This document shows, one piece after another, positions 8,533 to 16,172 of a DNA stretch of 44,799 nucleotides. Positions within the stretch are counted from its first letter, which is position 1; each line of letters opens with the position of its first letter. Origin of the DNA: Anaerolineae bacterium (GTDB taxonomy: Bacteria > Chloroflexota > Anaerolineae > Anaerolineales > Villigracilaceae). Position numbers and translations under genes: made by a program. Location: NCBI GenBank assembly GCA_018645405.1, contig JABGOQ010000055.1, forward strand, positions 1-44,799. Direction: 5' to 3'. The notes under the pieces were generated by a model. That model did not search any database and was not told the DNA's origin. It worked only from the letters and a program-made list of their open reading frames with translations.

Positions 8533-8571
8533 CATCTACAGAGCTATTACGCAATACGGAATACGCAATAC

Positions 8572-9948
8572 CTAAAGCGGCTCAAACCTCGCCGTAAAAT
8601 GTTTCAAAAACTGTGGGGCATAGGTGAATTTATAACCACCAATCTCATCAGCGCGGGCAATGATTTTTGCAACTGTCTCAACGATATAGTCGAGATGGCT
8701 CTGCGTATAGGTTCTGCGCGGAATTGCCAAGCGTACCAACTCCAGATCAGGATAGACCATCTCGCCGGTGTCGGGGTCTTCGTAGGAGAACATGACTGAG
8801 CCAAGTTCCACGCCACGGATTCCGCCTTCGCGGTAAAGTTCTACGACGAGAGCCTGATCGGGGAGATCGGCGTGTGAGAGATGGGGAAGCAATTTGCCAG
8901 CATCAAGATAGACCGCATGTCCGCCTGCGGGTTGGATAACGGGGACGCCTATTTCAAGCAGGCGTTCGTTCAGGTAGGCAGTTTGTCCAAGACGGGATTT
9001 GAGATAATCTTCGTCTAGCCCTTCGCGTAAGCCGACTGCCATTGCATCCAGATCGCGTCCTGCTAAACCGCCATAAGTGGGGAAACCTTCGCGCATGATC
9101 AATTCGTTGCGTGCATTTTGGAAGAGAGTCTCGTCGTTCATACAGAGCAAACCACCGATGTTGACAATCGCATCTTTCTTCGCAGACATGGTCATCCCAT
9201 CGGCGAGGGAGAAGAGTTCCTGAGTAATTTCTGTGGTGCTTTTATTCTCGTATCCCGGCTCACGCATCTTCACGAAATAGGCATTTTCGGCATAGCGGGC
9301 TGCATCAATGAAGAAGGGGATTTCATAAGATTTATAGACTTCAGCCACCGCGCGCATATTTTCCATAGAAACAGGTTGACCGCCGCCGGCGTTATTCGTG
9401 ACGGTCATCATCCCAAAGGGGATATTTTCTACGCCAACCTCTTCAATGAAGGCTTTCAACTTGACTATATCCATATTCCCTTTAAAGGGATGTGGATTGG
9501 CAGGATCATAGGCTTCTTCGATCACTAAATTGGTCGGCCTGCCACCGCGTGAGCGGATGTTGGCATCAGTGGTATCGAAGTGCATATTATTGGGGACGTA
9601 GTTCCCTTCTTTGACGAGCATCGCACTCAAAATTCCCTCAGCGGCACGTCCTTGGTGGGTGGGGAGCCAATGTTGAAATCCGAAGATGTCGTTTACCGCC
9701 TCAGCAAGCCTAAAATAAGAGCGCGCCCCGGCGTAGCTTTCATCCCCGAGCATCATTGCTGCCCACTGATGCTTGCTCATCGCACCCGTCCCTGAATCCG
9801 TCAGCAGATCAATGAAAACATCTTCGGCTTTGAGCGCAAAAACATTATAGCCAGCTTCTTTGAGTGCGTTTTCGCGGGCTTCGCGGTCTAGTAATTTGAT
9901 CGGTTCGACCATTTTAATTCTGTATGGTTCTGGCAAGTGTTTGGGCAT
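8572..9948 (-). CDS. tnaA: Tryptophanase (beta-eliminating lyase)
   Basis: A 458-residue PLP enzyme that would cleave L-tryptophan to indole, pyruvate and ammonia. The opening HLPEPYRIK, the segment FIDLLTDSGTGAMS and the PLP site MTMSAKKD (Lys258) are canonical. The protein resembles tyrosine phenol-lyase in several stretches (HQWAAMM, GYENKS, GGLAGRD), but the specificity positions point to tryptophanase. Asp125 in HFDTTD and His450 in LKHFTARF match E. coli TnaA Asp137 and His463, and the phenol-binding arginine of tyrosine phenol-lyase (Arg381) is replaced by Leu382. Shine-Dalgarno TAAGGAGAT precedes the ATG. No Trp-containing TnaC-like leader peptide was found. No adjacent tryptophan permease. 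Confidence 0.88.
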   Translation of the reverse strand: MPKHLPEPYRIKMVEPIKLLDREARENALKEAGYNVFALKAEDVFIDLLTDSGTGAMSKHQWAAMMLGDESYAGARSYFRLAEAVNDIFGFQHWLPTHQGRAAEGILSAMLVKEGNYVPNNMHFDTTDANIRSRGGRPTNLVIEEAYDPANPHPFKGNMDIVKLKAFIEEVGVENIPFGMMTVTNNAGGGQPVSMENMRAVAEVYKSYEIPFFIDAARYAENAYFVKMREPGYENKSTTEITQELFSLADGMTMSAKKDAIVNIGGLLCMNDETLFQNARNELIMREGFPTYGGLAGRDLDAMAVGLREGLDEDYLKSRLGQTAYLNERLLEIGVPVIQPAGGHAVYLDAGKLLPHLSHADLPDQALVVELYREGGIRGVELGSVMFSYEDPDTGEMVYPDLELVRLAIPRRTYTQSHLDYIVETVAKIIARADEIGGYKFTYAPQFLKHFTARFEPL

Positions 9949-9971
9949 TTTATCTCCTTAGTATTTTAAAT

Positions 9972-9990
9972 TCTCCCCCAAAGGGGGAGA
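9972..9990. repeat. GC-rich perfect hairpin upstream of tnaA
   Basis: TCTCCCCC-AAA-GGGGGAGA is a perfect 8-bp stem with a 3-nt loop, 24 bp upstream of the tnaA start and within its probable leader. It resembles a short dispersed hairpin repeat more than a terminator because no T-run follows on the minus strand. Confidence 0.5.
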
Positions 9991-10124
9991 TGTCCGAGGG
10001 ACAGAGAGGGCAAGAAACAAAAATTGCCAAGGAAAGCGTAAAAGCTTATACCTTGACAACTGGGTGTGCCCCTGGGCGTATTCGAATGTGAACTACTCGT
10101 GAAATTCTAACACAAAAAATCTTG

Positions 10125-10130
10125 TATAAT
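10125..10130 (+). promoter_or_regulatory. -10 element (TATAAT) before the small membrane protein gene
   Basis: A perfect TATAAT ends 6 nt before the ATG at 10137. No good -35 is seen. The spacing predicts a leaderless transcript. Confidence 0.45.
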
Positions 10131-10136
10131 GAAGCT

Positions 10137-10304
10137 ATGAGAAAAATTCGCCTTTTACTTGCCGCTTTTATTTTGCTGCTCTCCTTAAGCCTGCTGATTT
10201 GGGCATCGCTACCAACACTGGATGAGAGTCGCGTTTTGCCCATCCCGCCCACCGATCTGCAACTCCCAACGCCGAGCGTATTCATCTACTATGGGGAGAT
10301 TTGA
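10137..10304 (+). CDS. Small single-pass membrane protein, unknown
   Basis: 55 residues: two or three positive residues at the start (MRKIR), one long hydrophobic segment (about residues 5-26), then a short proline-rich tail. There is no lipobox cysteine. The ATG has no Shine-Dalgarno, but a perfect TATAAT lies 6 nt upstream, and the next gene starts 1 bp after its stop, so it is probably the first gene of a two-gene unit. A TTG codon further upstream is in frame but would lie inside the promoter. Function unknown; the call rests on context and composition only. Confidence 0.5.
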   Translation: MRKIRLLLAAFILLLSLSLLIWASLPTLDESRVLPIPPTDLQLPTPSVFIYYGEI

Positions 10305-10305
10305 A

Positions 10306-11055
10306 ATGACACGGAAATGGATTTTTGTTTTTCTGGGATTGGGATTTCTGTTTTTGATTCTCGGTTGTGGTGTAGCCGCTCCAGCGGGAGAAGCTCCTGC
10401 CGCTGAAGAGCCAGCCGCAGAAGCCCCTGCAGAGGAAGTGATGCCGCCGAGTGCGCTCCCAACCCAGGGCTTGCCCGTTCCAACACAGGCAGTTGCCGCC
10501 ATTCCACGTATTCCCGAAAAACGGCTTCTGACGCTTGAGTTCCCGCCCAAAATTCGTGCCGGTGATTCTGATCTCATCCGCCTAACCCTCGAAGTGGACG
10601 ATTTAGGCAATATCACCCCCACAGCCGAGATCGATGGTCATGAGGTCAGTGGGGAGGTAATCGAAATCCCTGATCTATACGAAACGCATAATATCATCGC
10701 AGAGTCTCGGCTCGATATGGCCGGGGTGCAAATTATCCCGACAGAGCTGATCAGCGAGCCGCTTCTTCGTGGGGAATCGGTCACCTTTTATTGGAGCATC
10801 AGCGCAGAAGATGCGGGCGAATATAGAGGTATCGTTTGGCTTTATTTGCGTTTTCTGCCCAAAGAGGGTGGCGAAGAGATGACTCGCACCATCTCAGCCC
10901 AACAAATCGAAGTAAAGGCGACCAAGCTCTTTGGTATTCTGTCTGCCAGCCCCGCAAAAAAGTTGGGAGCAATCGGCTCTTTTTTCGGAGCACTTTTGGG
11001 CTTCCCATTTGTGGATGATGTGTTTAAGTTTTTATGGAAGAGGGTGAAGAGGTAG
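10306..11055 (+). CDS. Predicted lipoprotein with Ala/Glu/Pro-rich linker
   Basis: 249 residues from the ATG at 10306; a longer frame opens at 10222 but overlaps the upstream gene in a different phase. The N-terminus MTRKWIFVFLGLGFLFLILGC has the lipobox LILGC. A low-complexity APAEE-type linker follows (about residues 23-50). The main body (about 75-215) has alternating beta-strand character with several acidic patches and no recognised domain. The last ~25 residues contain a hydrophobic, glycine-rich stretch followed by KRVKR, which might be a second membrane anchor. Probably a cell-surface protein co-expressed with the small membrane protein before it. Confidence 0.65.
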   Translation: MTRKWIFVFLGLGFLFLILGCGVAAPAGEAPAAEEPAAEAPAEEVMPPSALPTQGLPVPTQAVAAIPRIPEKRLLTLEFPPKIRAGDSDLIRLTLEVDDLGNITPTAEIDGHEVSGEVIEIPDLYETHNIIAESRLDMAGVQIIPTELISEPLLRGESVTFYWSISAEDAGEYRGIVWLYLRFLPKEGGEEMTRTISAQQIEVKATKLFGILSASPAKKLGAIGSFFGALLGFPFVDDVFKFLWKRVKR

Positions 11056-11108
11056 TGGGTTTAAGGTTGGATGTTGAAGGTTTAAAGTTGGAGATAACTA
11101 AAAGTAGC

Positions 11109-11235
11109 GGCGATTGAGTAGAGTGACAGTATTATCGTCACCCGTAGAAAAATCAAAGCGGGTTCAAAAGATATATTTTTCTTATAAACTTGCTTTGATT
11201 TCGGTACGGCGAAGAGCACCGCCCACTCAATCGCC
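11109..11235. repeat. Imperfect foldback / MITE-like inverted repeat
   Basis: Outer arms GGCGATTGAGT (11109-11119) and ACTCAATCGCC (11225-11235) are perfect inverted repeats of 11 bp. Inner arms AAATCAAAGC (11150-11159) and GCTTTGATTT (11192-11201) are perfect over 10 bp. The parts between are only partly matched. Confidence 0.5.
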
Positions 11236-11421
11236 ACTATCATAATGATGCTCAGCTCTAAGTAGATAGTCAAAACATGATCTCAAAAGGCCAAAATCTT
11301 TGACGAGCAACTTATCCACAATATAGGGGTTATTTTTGCAAGAAACGTACCTTTTTTCTGTGCATATTTTCACAATAGGATATATATGACAAACATCATA
11401 CGAAAAGCGGACGTGGGTTAG

Positions 11422-11450
11422 TTGGGCTAAAAAAAGCCCTATGGTAGAAT
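11422..11450 (+). promoter_or_regulatory. Candidate promoter of the nuo operon
   Basis: TTGGGC (11422-11427) and TAGAAT (11445-11450) are spaced by 17 bp. The leader to the nuoA ATG is about 40 nt and holds a GGAG ribosome binding site at 11487-11490. Confidence 0.5.
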
Positions 11451-11495
11451 CTTTTCGCTATCTTGGCAGTGTTTATTTTAATAAATGGAGTGTTT

Positions 11496-11852
11496 ATGCA
11501 AAGTCCATGGATTTACGTTGGTATATTTGTTTTAGTCGGGATGCTGATTCCCATTGCGGCGATTGTGATTGCCCGATTTTTGGCACCTCGCAAGCCAAAT
11601 GCGATCAAGCAAAGCACTTATGAGTGCGGTATTGAGACGGTAGGCGATAGCTGGATTCAGTTCAAAGCGCAATATTATATTTTTGCGTTGGTTTTTCTGA
11701 TTTTCGATGTTGAAACTGTTTTCCTTTTCCCTTGGGCAGTTTCTTTGAATAAATTACCGCTTTTTGCTGTTTTTGAAGGAATTATTTTTATCCTGATCTT
11801 GCTCGCTGGGTTAATCTATGCTTGGAAGAAAGATATGCTAGAGTGGGTATAG
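11496..11852 (+). CDS. nuoA: NADH-quinone oxidoreductase subunit A
   Basis: 118 residues with three membrane helices. It carries the family loop STYECGIETVGDS with Cys44 and the acidic TM2 segment FLIFDVETVFLFPW. A TTG at 11463 would lengthen the frame, but the ATG at 11496, 6 bp after GGAG, gives the usual NuoA length. NuoA helps form the quinone-site region at the junction of the membrane and peripheral arms. It is followed by a 74-bp gap with a hairpin and then nuoH; the usual nuoB, nuoC and nuoD are missing between them. Confidence 0.94.
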   Translation: MQSPWIYVGIFVLVGMLIPIAAIVIARFLAPRKPNAIKQSTYECGIETVGDSWIQFKAQYYIFALVFLIFDVETVFLFPWAVSLNKLPLFAVFEGIIFILILLAGLIYAWKKDMLEWV

Positions 11853-11870
11853 CACCTGCGAATGAATTTC

Positions 11871-11909
11871 AAAGGCTGATAGGAAAAAACTACCTTTCAG
11901 CTTTTTTTC
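11871..11909 (+). terminator. Terminator-like hairpin between nuoA and nuoH
   Basis: GGCTGATAGG pairs with CCTTTCAGC, with one internal mismatch and an A-rich loop, and is followed by a run of seven T. It sits inside the operon, so it would act as a partial terminator or attenuator that lowers expression after nuoA. Confidence 0.5.
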
Positions 11910-11926
11910 TGTGTAAGGAGTAACTC

Positions 11927-13117
11927 ATGGAATTTTGGAACGATCCAATTACTACGATCTTTAACTCGCTTTTGAAATCTTTCACGAGCGGGGGGATGTC
12001 TGAAGGTTTGGCAACTGTCCTGATTTATCTAATCGGGATTTTGCTTTTTGTTACCTTCGCGATGGTTTTAGACATTTTCCTGGTCTGGATCGAGCGCAAA
12101 GTGGTGGCACGTTTTCAAGATCGCTTAGGACCAAATCGCTTGGGTCCTTTTGGCATTTTTCAGCCCTTTGCTGATATTGTCAAATTGCTGATTAAAGAAG
12201 ACATCACCCCCGTTGGTGCAGATGTGATCATGTTCAATCTTGCCCCAATTTTCTCGATGATGTCTGTCCTTTTGCTTTGGGCGATTATGCCCTTTGCCCC
12301 GAAAATGGTCGGCGTAGACTTGAACGTGGCGATGCTTTATCTCGTTGCTGCGGGATCAATCGGGACGCTCTCCGTGATTATGGCTGGCTGGGCTTCGAAT
12401 AATAAATACGCGACAATGGGCGCGTTCCGTACCGTTGCACAGATGGTCTCTTACGAAATCCCGATGGTTGCCGCGATTTTGGTTATCACCGTACTTTCTG
12501 GAACGATGGGCGTAGTTGGGATCGTTGAAGCGCAAGAATTTCTGCCCTTCATATTTTATGCCCCGTTGACAGCCATCATCTTTTTGATTTCTGCCATCGC
12601 CGAGCTGGGACGCTCTCCCTTCGACTTGAACGAAGCTGAATCAGAAATTGTGGCTGGTTTTCATACCGAATATACTGGGATGAAATTTGGTCTCTTCTAT
12701 GCAGGTGAATTGCTCCACTCTTTCACCTTTGGTGGTTTCATCGCTTTGCTTTTCTTCGGCGGTCATCGCTTCTTTGGGCTTGAGAATTTGGGGCCGATTG
12801 TTGGGGCACTCATTTTCATCGGTAAAGCTCTCTTCTTCTATTGGGTGATCATGTGGGTGAAATACACCGTTCCACGTATTCGTATTGACCATATGCTCGC
12901 TTTCAACTGGAAGTTCCTGACCCCACTCGCTTTCATTCTCTTGATGGTGACTGCGTTGGTAGGCCGCTTATTGCTGGATAGTGTTTGGCTAGTCCCAGCT
13001 TTATTTTTATCAAATGTTTTTGTTGGCTGGATGACAGTGCTATATCTTAAGTCTCATGAGCGTAAAACACGTGAGGCAGAAGACGCTAAATCTGCTGTGC
13101 CAGTAGCGCAACACTAA
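11927..13117 (+). CDS. nuoH: NADH-quinone oxidoreductase subunit H
   Basis: 396 residues, slightly longer than E. coli NuoH (325), with extra residues at both ends. The first conserved loop ERKVVARFQDRLGPNRLGP (about 56-74) and the second, RSPFDLNEAESE (229-240), form the quinone channel and the link to the peripheral arm. Eight or nine membrane helices are visible. GTAAGGAG precedes the ATG. It is encoded directly before nuoJ; nuoI, which usually follows nuoH, is absent. The C-terminal ~20 residues are charged and variable. Confidence 0.96.
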   Translation: MEFWNDPITTIFNSLLKSFTSGGMSEGLATVLIYLIGILLFVTFAMVLDIFLVWIERKVVARFQDRLGPNRLGPFGIFQPFADIVKLLIKEDITPVGADVIMFNLAPIFSMMSVLLLWAIMPFAPKMVGVDLNVAMLYLVAAGSIGTLSVIMAGWASNNKYATMGAFRTVAQMVSYEIPMVAAILVITVLSGTMGVVGIVEAQEFLPFIFYAPLTAIIFLISAIAELGRSPFDLNEAESEIVAGFHTEYTGMKFGLFYAGELLHSFTFGGFIALLFFGGHRFFGLENLGPIVGALIFIGKALFFYWVIMWVKYTVPRIRIDHMLAFNWKFLTPLAFILLMVTALVGRLLLDSVWLVPALFLSNVFVGWMTVLYLKSHERKTREAEDAKSAVPVAQH

Positions 13118-13134
13118 GCGGAGGAGAAAATAAT

Positions 13135-13647
13135 ATGACAACTATGCAAGTTCTCTTTCTGATTTTTGCCGCCATCATTCTTGGCTCAGCCTTCAAGGTT
13201 GTGACTACGAAAAAGATGATCCATGCGGCGTTTTGGCTCATCGTAGTTCTTTTTGGGGTTGCAGCCCTCTATGCAATGCTCAACGCTGGATTTATGGCGA
13301 TGGTGCAGGTTGTAGTCTATGTCGGCGCGATTGCGATTCTATTCATTTTCGCCGTCATGCTTACCCGCAAAGAACTTTTAGATAAAGGCCCCGCATTGAA
13401 TGATAATAAATCTATTGCGGCGGTATTGAGCCTTTTATCTTTTGGTGGGCTTTATATGCTTTTGAGAAATTGGTCAGGTTTTATGAATATGGCTCCCGCT
13501 CTTCCTGAAACAGATATGGTCGAGGAATTGGGGACAGCTTTAGTCACCCCAGATATGTATCTCCTGCCCTTTGAAATTGCTTCTGTTCTGCTCTTAGCCG
13601 CCCTAATTGGTGCGGTATATGTAGCCAACGAAGCAAGAAGCGAATAG
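13135..13647 (+). CDS. nuoJ: NADH-quinone oxidoreductase subunit J
   Basis: 170 residues with five hydrophobic helices. The TM3 segment AMVQVVVYVGAIAILFIFAV matches the conserved pi-bulge helix of NuoJ that takes part in the coupling path. A CGGAGGAG ribosome binding site lies 11 bp before the ATG. The gene is 17 bp after nuoH and 13 bp before nuoK, in normal nuo order. Confidence 0.95.
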   Translation: MTTMQVLFLIFAAIILGSAFKVVTTKKMIHAAFWLIVVLFGVAALYAMLNAGFMAMVQVVVYVGAIAILFIFAVMLTRKELLDKGPALNDNKSIAAVLSLLSFGGLYMLLRNWSGFMNMAPALPETDMVEELGTALVTPDMYLLPFEIASVLLLAALIGAVYVANEARSE

Positions 13648-13660
13648 GAGACTGAATATA

Positions 13661-13975
13661 ATGAACTCTATTCCTATTTCCTGGTATTTAGTTTTATCGG
13701 CTGGACTTTTTAGTCTTGGTCTTTTCGGCGTTTTGGCACGCAAAAATGCAGTCGCCATTTTGCTCGGAATCGAACTGATGCTAAATGCAGTCAATCTTAA
13801 TCTGGTCACATTTTGGCGATATAACAACCCCGCTGAAATGACCGGACAAGTTTTCGCAATTATCGTTTTTGCAGTCGCAGCCGCAGAAGTGGCAGTTGGT
13901 TTGGCGTTGATCATTTCGATCTATCGCAACCGCAACACTGTTATGGCAGACGACATTGATTTGATGAAGTGGTAG
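13661..13975 (+). CDS. nuoK: NADH-quinone oxidoreductase subunit K
   Basis: 104 residues with three helices. The membrane glutamates needed for proton transfer are present: Glu38 in LLGIELMLNAVNLN and Glu76 in AVAAAEVAVGLALI, equivalent to E. coli Glu36 and Glu72. The start ATG follows AGGAGACTGAATATA. Length and order are normal. Confidence 0.95.
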   Translation: MNSIPISWYLVLSAGLFSLGLFGVLARKNAVAILLGIELMLNAVNLNLVTFWRYNNPAEMTGQVFAIIVFAVAAAEVAVGLALIISIYRNRNTVMADDIDLMKW

Positions 13976-13984
13976 GAGAAAAAT

Positions 13985-16156
13985 ATGGCAACTACTAACC
14001 TAATTTGGTTACTCCCTCTCCCGCCGCTGCTGGCTTTCTTCATTATTGTTCTCTTTACGAATAAGAGCAATAAATTAAGTCATATAGTTGGTGTAAGTGC
14101 AGCCGCTCTCTCATGGGCTGGCGCAATGGTCGTTTTCTTCCGTGCTTTGGGCGTGGATCATTTCGGCGAGCATCCTTTTACAGACTCTGTCCCCTGGCTT
14201 CCACTAGGTGATGGGTGGCTGGAAATCGGCGTGCGCATTGACCCCCTCTCCGCAGCGGTATTGTTTTTTGTTGGCATCACTATCTTCATGATTTTCCTAT
14301 ACTCGGTTGGCTACCATAATTTTGGCCAGCCCAAGGGTGATCATGATAAGCAGGGGCTTCCCCCACATGGTGCAACCGTTGAAGATGAACACGGTCATAA
14401 ACACACCGTTCCCTCTGTTGAGCCGATGTACGCGCGTTTCTTCGCTTTTATCGGTCTCTTCGCTGCTGGGATGTACACCCTCGTTATCTCCGATAACCTG
14501 CTGACCCTCTTCGTCGGCTGGGAAATCATGGGTTTATGCTCCTACTTGCTGATCGGTTTCTGGTTTGCCAAAAAATCTGCTCGCAACGCTGGCATCAAAG
14601 CCTTTATGACCACCCGTATTGGTGATGTTTTCATGCTTTTGGGCTTGGCTTTCCTTTATACAGCCACTGGCTCACTTTCTTATGAAGTCATCTTCTCTCA
14701 TGAGGTTTTACATGCCTTAGCCGAAACCCCTGCATTCTGGGGGCTTTCAGCGGCAGGTGCAATTGGGCTTCTGCTCTTTATCGGCGCAGTGGGTAAATCC
14801 GCGCAGTGGCCTCTCCACGTTTGGCTTCCTGATGCAATGGAAGGTCCCACCCCTGTTTCGGCGATGATTCATGCCGCAACAATGGTTTCGGCTGGCGTTT
14901 ATATGACCATCCGCATCTTCCCGCTTTTCTCAGCAGGTTGGGATGGACACGCTCTCACGCCCACGATGAGCATCATCGCTTTTATCGGTGCGTTTACGGC
15001 TCTTTTCGCTGCTACCATCGCTATTGCCCAAAATGATGTCAAAGGCGTTCTCGCTTATTCGACCATTTCACAGCTTGGTTTCATGATGGCTGCCATCGGC
15101 ATCGGTGCTTACGTTGCCGCCGCTTTCCATCTGATTACCCATGCTTTCTTCAAGGCTCTGCTCTTTCTCGGTTCTGGCTCGGTTATTCACGGTATGGAAC
15201 ACGGCGTGCTTCACACCGGCGACCACAGCGTAGACCCGCAAGATATGCGCAATATGGGCGGTCTGGCAAAGAAAATGCCCATCACTTTTTGGACTTTCCT
15301 GATCGGCGGGTTCGCCCTTTCTGGTTTCCCAATTGTGACGGCAGGCTTCTGGTCGAAAGATGAGATTTTCGCCGATGCTTGGGCACATGGTCACACCGCG
15401 GTTTTTGTCACTTTGGCTCTTGCCGCTTTCTTGACCGCTTTCTACACCATGCGTCAAATCACGATGACTTTCTTGGGAGATGCGAAAACCCCCGAAGCGG
15501 AACACGCTAGTGAGAATACTTGGACAATGACGACACCTCTCGTTGTTTTGGCATTTTTCGCTCTTGCTTATGGCTGGGTCGGTATTCCTGAAAGTTTCCC
15601 GATCATTGGCGGATTGCTGCCAAACTGGTTCCACGATTTTGTTGGGCATACCCTCGAACACCCGATGGCAGCCCCAGAATTTAGCTGGATTCCGCTGCTG
15701 ACCTCTTTAACGGTAGCTCTCGGAGGACTGGCTCTAGGTTGGGTAACGTATCGCAACTTCAAAGCAGGAGCGGTTGATCCTATGAGAAAACTTTTGGGTC
15801 CCGTTTATCACTTTATCGAGAATAAATACTATTTCGATGAGGCTTACGACGTCCTCTTTGTTAAACCTGCCATCTGGATTTCAGAAGTCTTCACCAATAA
15901 AATGGATCAGGGTGTAATTGACAGCATTTTGCATGGTTTCGGGACAGTTTCTTTCGCGATTGGTAAATTTATTCGCGAGAAATTTGATACGCCCGTTATC
16001 AACCGTTTCATTGGCGATGGCTCTGCCGAAGTGGTGCAAATTTTCGGACGTAAACTGCGTAAAGTACAGACCGGCAGAATTCAAGAATATATGCTTTCTG
16101 CACTGGGCGTTCTCTTCATTATCTTTATTGCGCTGTACTATTTGGTGCTGGCGTAG
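13985..16156 (+). CDS. nuoL: NADH-quinone oxidoreductase subunit L with lengthened lateral helix
   Basis: 723 residues, about 110 longer than E. coli NuoL. The antiporter core is intact: Glu180 in LFVGWEIMGLCSYLL (TM5), Lys271 in VGKSAQWPLHVWLPDAMEGP (TM7), Lys390 in THAFFKALLFLGSG, Lys458 in GFWSKDE (TM12). Two additions stand out. A His- and Asp-rich loop of about 30 residues (around 111-142) lies between helices before the WE motif. The C-terminal lateral-helix region is about 37 residues longer than in E. coli, and residues 643-669 and 670-696 look like a tandem duplication (VIDSILHGFG versus VINRFIGDG, both ending in a basic helix). A longer lateral helix is expected if one more antiporter subunit must be spanned. 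Confidence 0.95.
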   Translation: MATTNLIWLLPLPPLLAFFIIVLFTNKSNKLSHIVGVSAAALSWAGAMVVFFRALGVDHFGEHPFTDSVPWLPLGDGWLEIGVRIDPLSAAVLFFVGITIFMIFLYSVGYHNFGQPKGDHDKQGLPPHGATVEDEHGHKHTVPSVEPMYARFFAFIGLFAAGMYTLVISDNLLTLFVGWEIMGLCSYLLIGFWFAKKSARNAGIKAFMTTRIGDVFMLLGLAFLYTATGSLSYEVIFSHEVLHALAETPAFWGLSAAGAIGLLLFIGAVGKSAQWPLHVWLPDAMEGPTPVSAMIHAATMVSAGVYMTIRIFPLFSAGWDGHALTPTMSIIAFIGAFTALFAATIAIAQNDVKGVLAYSTISQLGFMMAAIGIGAYVAAAFHLITHAFFKALLFLGSGSVIHGMEHGVLHTGDHSVDPQDMRNMGGLAKKMPITFWTFLIGGFALSGFPIVTAGFWSKDEIFADAWAHGHTAVFVTLALAAFLTAFYTMRQITMTFLGDAKTPEAEHASENTWTMTTPLVVLAFFALAYGWVGIPESFPIIGGLLPNWFHDFVGHTLEHPMAAPEFSWIPLLTSLTVALGGLALGWVTYRNFKAGAVDPMRKLLGPVYHFIENKYYFDEAYDVLFVKPAIWISEVFTNKMDQGVIDSILHGFGTVSFAIGKFIREKFDTPVINRFIGDGSAEVVQIFGRKLRKVQTGRIQEYMLSALGVLFIIFIALYYLVLA

Positions 16157-16172
16157 GCGACAGGAGTGAATA

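Larger units (their letters stand above)
11056..11495. other. 440-bp non-coding region before the nuo operon
   Basis: No convincing gene. It holds short GGTTTAAGGTTGG-like partial repeats (11057-11095), an imperfect foldback (11109-11235), a perfect DnaA-box-like TTATCCACA (11312-11320) and the nuo promoter (11422-11450). A minus-strand frame at 11082-11273 could encode 63 hydrophobic residues, but it has a TTG start and no Shine-Dalgarno. Confidence 0.5.

Noticed and set aside
8548-8570. TACGCAATAC direct repeats before tnaA
   Set aside because: Only two short imperfect units; too little to call a CRISPR or tandem array.
9949-10136. A TnaC-type leader peptide upstream of tnaA
   Set aside because: No short frame with a ribosome binding site and a key Trp codon was found on the minus strand; only a GC-rich hairpin lies there.
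11082-11273. Minus-strand 63-codon hydrophobic frame
   Set aside because: It starts with TTG, has no Shine-Dalgarno, and lies across the foldback repeat. Kept only as a remark in the non-coding region.
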